Source: Geochorda sp036562495
GTDB taxonomy: Bacteria > Bacillota > Limnochordia > Limnochordales > Geochordaceae
NCBI GenBank assembly: GCA_036562495.1
Contig: DATCKA010000139.1
Location: 1 to 64,000, forward strand
Reading direction: 5' to 3'
DNA: 64,000 nt
Part shown: piece after piece, positions 34,455 to 41,554 of the stretch
Numbering within the stretch: position 1 is the first letter of the stretch
Layout: every line of letters starts with the position of its first letter
Translations under genes and position numbers: made by a program
The notes under the pieces: model-generated
What the model saw: the letters and a program-made list of their open reading frames with translations, nothing else
Told to the model about the DNA's origin: nothing
Databases searched by the model: none

Positions 34455-35024
34455 ATGCGCATCGAGGGGGAACGAATCAGCCTTCGACCCGCCCGAGAGG
34501 AGGATGTCCCGCATCTGCTGGCCTGGTCGCTCAACCCCGAGGTGGCTCGTCTCGCCCGGGGAGAGTACCCGGTCACCCTCGAGGGCACCCGGCGGTGGCT
34601 GGAAGAGGGTCGCAAGGATCGCTACCGCATGGTCTTCATCATCGAAGGGCCTGGCGGCCGCCCCATCGGCGACGTCGACCTCTATCACATCGCCTGGCGC
34701 AGCAAGGAGGCCGAGCTCCGCATCCGCATCGGCTTTCCCGAGATGTGGAACCAGGGGCTCGGCACCGATGCCATCCGGACACTGCTGCGCTACGCCTTCG
34801 AGCAGCGAGGGATGCGGCGCATCTACCTGCGGGTGCTGAGGAGCAACCCCCGGGCCATCCGGTGCTACGAGAAGTGCGGCTTTCGCAAGGAGGGCCGCAT
34901 GCGCATCGATGAGGACGGCCATCCTGACGAGCTGCTCCTGATGAGCGTCACGCCCGACCGGCTCCATTCGGCGCGGGCCGGCCAGTCGGCCTTTCACGCG
35001 AGCCGGCACCTCGTCAGCGCGTGA
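34455..35024 (+). CDS. GNAT family N-acetyltransferase (RimJ/RimL type)
   Basis: A 189-residue acyltransferase of the GNAT fold. The N-terminus reads RIEGERISLRPAREEDVPHL, and the acetyl-CoA loop reads MWNQGLGTDAIRTLLRYAFE. The C-terminal part RSNPRAIRCYEKCGFRKEG is typical of the RimL/SpeG-like group. The substrate cannot be told: ribosomal proteins, polyamines and small amines are all possible in this group. GAGGAG precedes the ATG. The 140-base gap from sigF holds a short palindrome (TCACGTCGTGA, 34373-34383) and no clear promoter. Confidence 0.88.
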   Translation: MRIEGERISLRPAREEDVPHLLAWSLNPEVARLARGEYPVTLEGTRRWLEEGRKDRYRMVFIIEGPGGRPIGDVDLYHIAWRSKEAELRIRIGFPEMWNQGLGTDAIRTLLRYAFEQRGMRRIYLRVLRSNPRAIRCYEKCGFRKEGRMRIDEDGHPDELLLMSVTPDRLHSARAGQSAFHASRHLVSA

Positions 35025-35152
35025 TTCGCAGGACAGGCAGGCGGCCGGCGACCGGCGTGGACGCCGGAGCGCCGGGCGCCTGCGCGTCTCGCAGGAGCTC
35101 GGACGCTCGAGGCGAATGACCTGCGACCGAGCCGACGGAGGGAGTCCAACGC

Positions 35153-35902
35153 GTGAGCATCGAGGCCGGTTCCGATCCCATCATCGTCTTCCGCGACGTC
35201 CACAAGTGGTTCGGCGGGCTTCACGTCCTGAAGGGCGTCGACTTCTCGGTGCAGCCAGGCGAGGTCGTGGTCTTCATCGGGCCCAGCGGCTCAGGCAAGA
35301 GCACGCTGTTGCGGTGCATCAACCGCCTGGAGCCCATCCAGCGGGGCCAGATCGTGGTGGACGGCTTCGACGTCAATGACCCCGCCACGCCGCTGATCCG
35401 GCTGCGCAGCGAGGTGGGGATGGTCTTCCAGCAATTCAACCTCTACCCGCACATGACGGTGCTCGACAACATCACGCTGGCCCCGGTCAAGGTGAGGGGC
35501 ATCCCGCCCGAGCAAGCCCGGCAGGCCGCCCTGGAGCTCCTGGCCAAGGTCGGGATCCCCGACAAGGCGCATGCGTACCCCTCGCAGCTCTCCGGCGGCC
35601 AGCAGCAGCGAGTCGCCATCGCCCGAGCTCTGGCCATGCGCCCCAAGATCATGCTCTTCGACGAGCCCACCTCGGCGCTGGACCCCGAGATGATCCAGGA
35701 GGTCCTGGACGTCATGGTGGAGCTGGCGCGCGAGGGGATGACCATGGTGGTCGTGACCCACGAGATGGGCTTCGCCCGGGAGGTGGCGCATCGGGTCATC
35801 TTCATGGACGACGGCCGCATCGTCGAGCAGGGGCCGCCCGAGCAGCTCTTCTCCCGACCCGTCGAGGCCCGCACCCGCGCCTTTCTCGACAGGATCCTCT
35901 GA
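35153..35902 (+). CDS. Polar amino acid ABC transporter ATPase (GlnQ type)
   Basis: A 249-residue ABC ATPase. Walker A is GPSGSGKST, the signature is LSGGQQQR, Walker B is MLFDEPTSALDPEMIQ, and the C-terminus has the GlnQ-type VVTHEMGFAREVAHRVIFM. It shares these details with glutamine, histidine and cystine importers. No permease or binding-protein gene is next to it, so it is an orphan that may serve a transporter encoded elsewhere. A GTG start at 35153 is preceded by GACGGAGGGAG. The 128-base gap upstream shows no clear promoter. Confidence 0.92.
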   Translation: MSIEAGSDPIIVFRDVHKWFGGLHVLKGVDFSVQPGEVVVFIGPSGSGKSTLLRCINRLEPIQRGQIVVDGFDVNDPATPLIRLRSEVGMVFQQFNLYPHMTVLDNITLAPVKVRGIPPEQARQAALELLAKVGIPDKAHAYPSQLSGGQQQRVAIARALAMRPKIMLFDEPTSALDPEMIQEVLDVMVELAREGMTMVVVTHEMGFAREVAHRVIFMDDGRIVEQGPPEQLFSRPVEARTRAFLDRIL

Positions 35903-35951
35903 AAGACTCCGACCCCTTAAATCCCCAGGCCCGCTGCGAGAAGGTATGACG

Positions 35952-36047
35952 GATCCCCGCGGGCGGCCACCCCGGCCGGCACTCGGGGATCTGGAAAGAG
36001 CCTCGCAACGGTAGGGATCACTGGCAGCCCGTCGAAATCCCTGCCAG
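35952..36047 (+). promoter_or_regulatory. Structured leader before exbB, unclassified
   Basis: Within the 193-base gap before exbB, GATCCCCG (35952-35959) can pair with CGGGGATC (35984-35991). Further on, AGGGAT (36013-36018) can pair with ATCCCT (36037-36042), and CTGGCAG (36021-36027) can pair with CTGCCAG (36041-36047). The last two pairings share bases, so they are alternatives, as in a switch. The first hairpin could instead end the ABC gene transcript, but no T-run follows. No riboswitch class was recognised. Confidence 0.3.
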
Positions 36048-36095
36048 CGTCCCGACAAAGACAAGCCCAGGTCGCGGGCTCAGGGGAGAATCTGG

Positions 36096-36722
36096 ATGTT
36101 TGCCGCTGTCGTCGACGTCCTGGTAAAGGGTGGGCCCGTGATGATCCCGCTGGGGTTCCTCTCGGTGCTCGCCGTCGCCATCAGCCTCGAGCGCCTGTGG
36201 TACTTCGCCCACCTCCGGGATGACGCCGACCACCTGATGGATCAGCTGCGGATCCTCGTGCACGAGGGGCGGCTGCTGGAGGCTATGCAGCTCATCCGGC
36301 GCGCCAACGGGCCGACCGCCGCCCTGCTGGCCGAGGGCCTGGCCGCGTGGGACCGACCGCTCGATGAGGTGCGGGCCCGGGTGGAGCGGGTCGGCCAGGA
36401 GGAGGTGGCCAAGATGGAGGCTCGTATGGCTTGGCTGGACGCCACCGTCACGGGCGCACCGATGCTGGGCCTCCTGGGTACCGTGACCGGCATCATCCGC
36501 AGCTTTCGGATCCTGTCGGCCATGGAGGGCATCGACCCTTCGGGCCTCAGCAGCGGGATCGCCGAGGCCCTGATCACGACGGCGGCAGGGCTCACCATCG
36601 CCGTGCCGGTCCTCTTCATCTACGTCTACCTCTCCGGTGTCATCGACCGGCGGGTCAGCGCCCTCAACCGCATCGCAGCGGAGTTCTTGCAGCTCGTCTC
36701 CGAGGCCAGGGGAAGGAGCTGA
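36096..36722 (+). CDS. exbB: ExbB/TolQ/MotA family proton-channel protein
   Basis: A 208-residue membrane protein of the ExbB/TolQ group, whose pentamer with ExbD uses proton flow to energise TonB. The N-terminal helix (MIPLGFLSVLAVAISLERLW) is followed by a cytoplasmic loop (about 35-120) and two C-terminal helices around VTGAPMLGLLGTVTGIIRSF and GLTIAVPVLFIYVYLSGVID. These three helices and the Gly-Thr-Val-Gly-type loop match the family. It is followed after 9 bases by exbD, then tonB. GGGGAG precedes the ATG. MotA is excluded by the lack of the fourth helix. Confidence 0.93.
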   Translation: MFAAVVDVLVKGGPVMIPLGFLSVLAVAISLERLWYFAHLRDDADHLMDQLRILVHEGRLLEAMQLIRRANGPTAALLAEGLAAWDRPLDEVRARVERVGQEEVAKMEARMAWLDATVTGAPMLGLLGTVTGIIRSFRILSAMEGIDPSGLSSGIAEALITTAAGLTIAVPVLFIYVYLSGVIDRRVSALNRIAAEFLQLVSEARGRS

Positions 36723-36731
36723 CGTTCGGCC

Positions 36732-37148
36732 GTGGCCATCACGCGGACACGACGCCACCGCCCGCGCGTCGAGATCATCAACATGGTCGACGTCATGTTC
36801 TTCTTGCTGGCCTTCTTCATGGTCTTCAGCACCTTTCGCACCAACCCGTCCACCCTCAATCTCGACCTGCCCCGTGCCGTGACCGCCACTCGAGAGGCTC
36901 CGTCGGAGGTGGAGATCAGCATCGATCGGTCGGGACGGTACTTCCTCAACGGGCGGGCCGTGAGCCTGGCGCAGATGAGCACGCTGGTGGGCGACGCGGT
37001 GCGGCGTCATCCGGACCAGCTCGTCATCGTGAGGGCGGACCGGGAGGTGCAGTACGACCGGGTGGTCCAGGCCATCGACGCCCTTCGCCGAGCTGGCGCC
37101 TACCGGCTGGGCCTGGCGGTGCAGACCAGTGGGACGTCATCACCTTGA
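36732..37148 (+). CDS. exbD: ExbD/TolR family biopolymer transport protein
   Basis: A 138-residue protein with a basic N-terminus, one membrane helix (about 17-33) and a periplasmic-type domain. The proton-binding aspartate is in INMVDVMFFLLAFFMVF. The soluble region has VEISIDRSGRYFLNGR and VIVRADREVQYDRVVQAI, the standard ExbD/TolR fold. It lies 9 bases after exbB, and its stop is about 50 bases before the tonB start. With exbB and tonB it makes a full Ton energising set. Confidence 0.93.
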   Translation: MAITRTRRHRPRVEIINMVDVMFFLLAFFMVFSTFRTNPSTLNLDLPRAVTATREAPSEVEISIDRSGRYFLNGRAVSLAQMSTLVGDAVRRHPDQLVIVRADREVQYDRVVQAIDALRRAGAYRLGLAVQTSGTSSP

Positions 37149-37200
37149 CATCCGCCTTGGCGGCCTCGCCCGCGCGCAGGGCGAGGGTGGGGGTGAGTCG

Positions 37201-38136
37201 GTGAGCGTGCGAGCGGGCTCGTTGACGCAGCCGGGCCGGTTGGAGCCTTTCGTGTTGGTCTCCCTCGTGCTGCACGCGGTGCTCCTGCTGCTCTTCTCCC
37301 GGGTGCTGGCGGTCGAGCGCTTCGTGGTGCCGATGGCAGAGGGGGCCGTGGTGCAGGTGATCCCGGTGCCGCAGGCGCCGCAGGCCACGGTCTCCGCTCG
37401 GGCCACCACGCAGCAACGCTCGGCGCCGGGCGGGTCGGGGCAGACCACACCTCGCCCCTCTCAGCCGGCGGCTGCCAGCGTCGTGGCATCCCAGCCGCGG
37501 CCGGCAACGCAGCCGAAGGGCACGAGCACGCCGGCGTCGTCCGGCAAGCAGACGGCGGCGCCGAGCGCGCCGAGCACTCCGCAGGCTCCCGCCAAAGCCT
37601 CTCAGGAGGTGCTCACCTCCGAGCGGAGCCCGGTGCAGGCCAAGACCGGCGCTCCCACCACCAGTCAGCCGTCCGGGCGAGAGGGGCAGAGCACGACGCC
37701 CGGGGAGGGCGCCCAGGCCGAGGGGCCGGTGGCGCGCCCCGGTGGTGAGGGGACCGGCGGCACACAACAGGGCAATCCGCCCGCCGGGCCTCCCGAGCCG
37801 GACCTGACATCGGCCGTGGTGGTCCCGACGGGCGGCCCCGAGTATCCCAAGAATGCGGTCACGTTCGGCGTGGAGGGCCAGGTCACCCTGGCGGTGCAGG
37901 TGGGCGGCGACGGCAAGGTCACGGGGGTGACGGTGACCCAGAGCTCGGGCGATCCCACCCTCGACAGGGTGGCCAGCCGCTGGGTGGCGGAGCGCTGGCG
38001 GTTCAAGCCCTCCTCCATCGGCCGCCCCTACCAGGTCTCGGTGCTGTTCGAGTTCACCATCGACCGGGACGAGCACGGACGCGCCGAGCCCCGAGTGAGC
38101 TTCCGGCTGCTCGACGAGCGAGTGCGCTATCTGTGA
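37201..38136 (+). CDS. tonB: TonB-type energy transducer
   Basis: A 311-residue protein with an N-terminal membrane anchor (about 17-36), a long Pro/Ser/Thr/Gln/Gly-rich spacer (about 60-205), and a C-terminal TonB domain (about 213-300). The TonB domain is shown by EYPKNAVTFGVEGQVTLAVQ and VTQSSGDPTLDRVASRWV, with RFKPS near its end. The spacer is of a length that could cross a periplasm. TonB normally contacts outer-membrane receptors, so it is not expected in a monoderm. GTG 37201 is chosen because GAGGGTGGGGGTGAG precedes it; a GTG at 37129 lies inside exbD. Confidence 0.9.
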   Translation: MSVRAGSLTQPGRLEPFVLVSLVLHAVLLLLFSRVLAVERFVVPMAEGAVVQVIPVPQAPQATVSARATTQQRSAPGGSGQTTPRPSQPAAASVVASQPRPATQPKGTSTPASSGKQTAAPSAPSTPQAPAKASQEVLTSERSPVQAKTGAPTTSQPSGREGQSTTPGEGAQAEGPVARPGGEGTGGTQQGNPPAGPPEPDLTSAVVVPTGGPEYPKNAVTFGVEGQVTLAVQVGGDGKVTGVTVTQSSGDPTLDRVASRWVAERWRFKPSSIGRPYQVSVLFEFTIDRDEHGRAEPRVSFRLLDERVRYL

Positions 38137-38179
38137 CGACCGTCGTCGCTGACCGACGCAGGCAGGTGTGAGAGACGGC

Positions 38180-40339
38180 ATGACCAGACGGCACGCGAGC
38201 GGCAAGAGTTCGACGCACAGTTGGCAGCAAGTGGGAGAGCGGCTCGACCCGGGCCGGGCAGGGCGTCTATGGATGGCACTGGCCCTGTCGGTGGTCCTGG
38301 GCCTCGGCGTGCATCCGGTACCGGCGGTCGCCGGCGCGGCTTCCGGCGAGGGAGCCGAGCGGCTGGAGCTCGCCAACGAGTTCATCCGCATCGTGGTCAA
38401 CGGCTCCCCCGACGCGACGGGCCGCTTCTCGGTCAGCACCACCGGAGGCAATCCCGAGCGGGCCGATGACGACAACCGCCCGCTCATCTACGGGGGCGCC
38501 GAGCCCTGGACGTCGTTCACCACGGTCCAGATCGACGGGACGTCGTACGTCTTCGGCGGCCCCACGCACCGACCGGCCGGCTCGAGCGGCCCCTTCGGCA
38601 CGATGACCCTGTCGCCCCGGCTGGAGGACCAGGGCCGGCGCATCGACGCGGCGTGGGAGTATCCCCATGGCATCGAGGTGCTGCAGCGCCTCAGCATCGC
38701 CCGCGGGCCCACCACCGGGCTGCTCGACACGGCCCGCATCGAGTACGTGGCCACCAACCGCGACCGCCTGCCCCACCGGGTCGGCTTCCGGGTCGTCATC
38801 GACACCATGGCCGGCAGCAACGACGGCGCACCCTTTCGCGTCGGCGAGCAGGCTGTAGAGACCGACACCCAGATCGCCGGGACCCAGGCAGGCCTCCCGG
38901 AGTTCTGGCAGGTCTTCGACTCGCTGACCCAGCCCGCCGTGGTCGCGCAGGGCATGGTGCGAGGCGGCGAGGTGACCCCGCCGTCGAGGATCTACTTCAC
39001 CAACTGGGGGGTCCTGCGCGAGAGCCTGTGGGAGTTCGACTTCCAGCCCGGCCGCACGTTCGAGCGCAAGGGCGAGTACGAGCTCGACAGCGCGGTGGCG
39101 CTCTTCTTCGACCCGGTGGAGCTGAAGCCCGGCGAGAGCCGCTCGGTGGTGGTCTACTACGGTCTGGGCGGCTTGAGCATCGTCCCCGGCGACCTGGCCA
39201 TCGGGCTGTCGAGCCCCGAGATGGCCGTCGTCGGCCAGAGCGATCCCATCTCCATCGTGGCCTACGTCCAAAACACGGGCCGGGGCGCAGCCCTCGACAC
39301 CCGGGTCCGGCTGGAGCTGCCGGAGGGCCTGGCCCTCGTCGAGGGAGCTTCGGCGAGCCGTAGCCTGGGCGATCTCCCGGCGGGGGAGACGGCCCAGGTG
39401 GCATGGGCGGTGCGGGTGACAGCCCGTTCTGCCGGCAACCTCACCTTCGCGGTGCGGGCCGAGGCCACCAACGCGGAGCCCAACGTGGCCCGTCGGTCCA
39501 TCCGGATCGTGGATCCGGCGCGACTGTCGCTGCAGCTACGCGGGCCCAGCCGCCTCGAGGTGGTGGACGGGCGCTGGAGCCCCTCCCCCTTCGAGGTGAC
39601 CGGCGTGGTGCGCAACGACGGGGGAGCGGACGCCCACGGCGTGGTAGCGCAGCTGGTCACGCCCTACGGCCTGCAGATCGCGCCCGGCGACGACAGCCGC
39701 CGCTTCGTGGGCACCCTGGCGCCCCGTGAGACGGTGCAGCTCACCTGGCTGGTCGTGCCGACCGGCGTCGTGGGCAACGTGCCGTACTCGCTGCGGGTCA
39801 CCTATGCCGGCGCCGGCGAGCTGCCCGCCCCCACCCACACGGTGGCGGTGCCGGGGCTCGACGCCGAGGTGCTGGTGCGCCCCGGTGCCGGGTGGGACGG
39901 GTCGCCGGTGCGTGTGGGAGAGAGCTTCAACGTCGAGATCAGGGGCCGCAACCTGCCGGAGTTCGCCTCGGCCCAGGTGGCGATTGCCTTCGACCCGGCG
40001 GTGCTGCGGCTCGTCGGTGAGTCCCTGGCCGTGGACCGGGGCACCTACTTCGTGACGGGGTCGTCGGGCGCGAGGGGAGGCGACGGAGCCCCCGTCTTCG
40101 AGGTCACCGTCGACAACGAGGCGGGACGGGTGGCCATCGAGGCGGAGCGCCCCGTCCCGGGCCTTCGGAGCGCCAGCCTGGCGGTGTTGCGCCTGCAGGC
40201 TCGGGCGGCGGGGCAGGGGCGGGTCCAGGTCGTCTCGGTGGTGTTGCGAGACGCGGCGGGCCGGGCCGTCTACCGCATCACGCCCCAGGGCGCGGTGCCG
40301 AGCCTGACCGTGTCGGTCCAGCCACGTCCGACGCCCTAG
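38180..40339 (+). CDS. Secreted protein with CARDB-like and cohesin domains
   Basis: A 719-residue exported protein. A late signal peptide lies around residues 30-52 after a basic N-terminus. An unknown beta-rich domain follows (about 57-330; LANEFIRIVVNGSPDATGRF near its start, Asp, Gly and Thr rich). Then come two CARDB/DUF11-like immunoglobulin-type repeats (about 335-445 and 450-555) and a C-terminal cohesin-type domain (about 560-715; VGESFNVEIRGRNLPEFASA). Cohesin domains bind dockerin modules or act as adhesins; no dockerin is in the window. A GTG at 38168 would add four residues. Located between tonB and an SLH protein, so an envelope or cell-surface role is likely. The exact function is unknown. 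Confidence 0.75.
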   Translation: MTRRHASGKSSTHSWQQVGERLDPGRAGRLWMALALSVVLGLGVHPVPAVAGAASGEGAERLELANEFIRIVVNGSPDATGRFSVSTTGGNPERADDDNRPLIYGGAEPWTSFTTVQIDGTSYVFGGPTHRPAGSSGPFGTMTLSPRLEDQGRRIDAAWEYPHGIEVLQRLSIARGPTTGLLDTARIEYVATNRDRLPHRVGFRVVIDTMAGSNDGAPFRVGEQAVETDTQIAGTQAGLPEFWQVFDSLTQPAVVAQGMVRGGEVTPPSRIYFTNWGVLRESLWEFDFQPGRTFERKGEYELDSAVALFFDPVELKPGESRSVVVYYGLGGLSIVPGDLAIGLSSPEMAVVGQSDPISIVAYVQNTGRGAALDTRVRLELPEGLALVEGASASRSLGDLPAGETAQVAWAVRVTARSAGNLTFAVRAEATNAEPNVARRSIRIVDPARLSLQLRGPSRLEVVDGRWSPSPFEVTGVVRNDGGADAHGVVAQLVTPYGLQIAPGDDSRRFVGTLAPRETVQLTWLVVPTGVVGNVPYSLRVTYAGAGELPAPTHTVAVPGLDAEVLVRPGAGWDGSPVRVGESFNVEIRGRNLPEFASAQVAIAFDPAVLRLVGESLAVDRGTYFVTGSSGARGGDGAPVFEVTVDNEAGRVAIEAERPVPGLRSASLAVLRLQARAAGQGRVQVVSVVLRDAAGRAVYRITPQGAVPSLTVSVQPRPTP

Positions 40340-40402
40340 ACGGCAGGGCGAGGCAGGGCTATGACAGTCGCTTGCAAGTATCGGAGGGAATGGGGAGCAG
40401 CA

Positions 40403-41527
40403 ATGGTCGGCTACCGGCTTGGCTCGATGCGGCTCGGATGGTCGCTGGCAGGGTGGAGGCTGGCCCTGCTCGTTGCACTCGTCGTCGCCCCGGTCCTGGG
40501 CGCCACGGGCACCCCCGTGGCTTCCGCCGAGGGGGCGGCGAGCGCCCCTGCCATCGCCGACGTGCCTCCGGATCACTGGGCCTACCAGGCGGTCGTGACG
40601 CTGGTGCAGCGGGGATACGTCACCCTGCAGGCCGGGCGCTTCGACGGTACCCGCCCCGTCGACCGCTTCACGCTGGCCTCGGTGGTGGCACGCCTGCTGC
40701 AAGACGTCGAGCGAGGCCAGGTGCGCCTGACGGGTGACGACTTGCAGCTCGTGCGCCAGTTGACCAACGAGTTTCGCACGGAGCTGGCCCGCTGGCAGGA
40801 GCAGCGCGCCCAGCTCGCCGACCGGCTGGATGGGCAGGCTCGTGAGGTGGCTCGTATCGACGCCAAGCTCACCGACGTGCTGCAGTACGCCACCGAGGTC
40901 GACCAGCGTCTCACGCAAGCCACCGATGCCCTGAGCCAGCAGCTGGGCCAGGCGACGCAGGCCCTCAACCAGCAGCTCAGCATGGTCTCGCAGCGGCTGA
41001 CTCAGGTGGAGAGCGTCGCCCGGGGCCTGGGCACGGTGATCCAGGACCTTCAGACCCGGCTCCATGACCTGGGCGAGGAGATGGCGCTGGTCGACGCCGA
41101 CCTGCGCAACCAGCTGGCGCAACTGGGAGCGGCCGACAAGGAAGCCTCCCAGCGACTGCAAGCCTCGGCCGGCGAGATCCAGGCTCTGCGCTCGACCCTC
41201 CAGTCTCTCCAGCAATCCCTGGAAGGTCAACGCCAGCGATCGGACGAATGGACGAGCCAGGTCGGGCAGCTGGATCAGCAGCTCAAGGCGGTGGCGGCGA
41301 GCCTCGACAGCGTGCGCAAGGAGGTCGCCTCGCTACAGGCCAGCCTGGATCGGGAGCGGGCCCGCACCGACGAGATCATACGCAGCCTGGTGTGGGAGGG
41401 CGGCGCGACCGACAAGTTGCCGAGCGAGCTGCTGACCCAGGTCGAGCAGCTGCGCACGCAGAACCGCTGGCTGATGGCCGCGTCGCTGGCAGGCGTGGTG
41501 CTGGCCGTCGCCGCGTTGCTGCTGTAG
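40403..41527 (+). CDS. SLH-domain coiled-coil protein with C-terminal membrane anchor
   Basis: A 374-residue exported protein. The signal peptide spans about residues 15-44. One SLH domain follows (about 50-105; IADVPPDHWAYQAVVTLVQR, with RPVDRFTLASVVARLL at its end). A long heptad-rich, Gln/Leu-rich coiled coil then extends from about 110 to 345. The last 20 residues (WLMAASLAGVVLAVAALLL) are a hydrophobic helix that ends at the C-terminus. The layout resembles Omp-alpha-type and OmpM-type tethers, in which SLH binds the wall and the other end sits in a membrane. ATG 40403 is chosen with GGGGAG 5 bases upstream; ATG 40361 is possible. Confidence 0.82.
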   Translation: MVGYRLGSMRLGWSLAGWRLALLVALVVAPVLGATGTPVASAEGAASAPAIADVPPDHWAYQAVVTLVQRGYVTLQAGRFDGTRPVDRFTLASVVARLLQDVERGQVRLTGDDLQLVRQLTNEFRTELARWQEQRAQLADRLDGQAREVARIDAKLTDVLQYATEVDQRLTQATDALSQQLGQATQALNQQLSMVSQRLTQVESVARGLGTVIQDLQTRLHDLGEEMALVDADLRNQLAQLGAADKEASQRLQASAGEIQALRSTLQSLQQSLEGQRQRSDEWTSQVGQLDQQLKAVAASLDSVRKEVASLQASLDRERARTDEIIRSLVWEGGATDKLPSELLTQVEQLRTQNRWLMAASLAGVVLAVAALLL

Positions 41528-41554
41528 CAGGGGCCCTAGGGATGGGGGCGCGCG

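Noticed and set aside
36013..36047. H-type pseudoknot upstream of exbB
   Set aside because: No bases would be left to cross the first stem between the second halves of the two stems, so both stems cannot form together; they are treated as alternatives.
35903..36095. Cobalamin riboswitch before the ton cluster
   Set aside because: The expected B12-box sequence (GCCACTG type) and surrounding core are not present.
36096..37148. Flagellar stator genes motA-motB
   Set aside because: The first protein has three helices in ExbB order, the second lacks an OmpA-type peptidoglycan-binding domain, and tonB follows.
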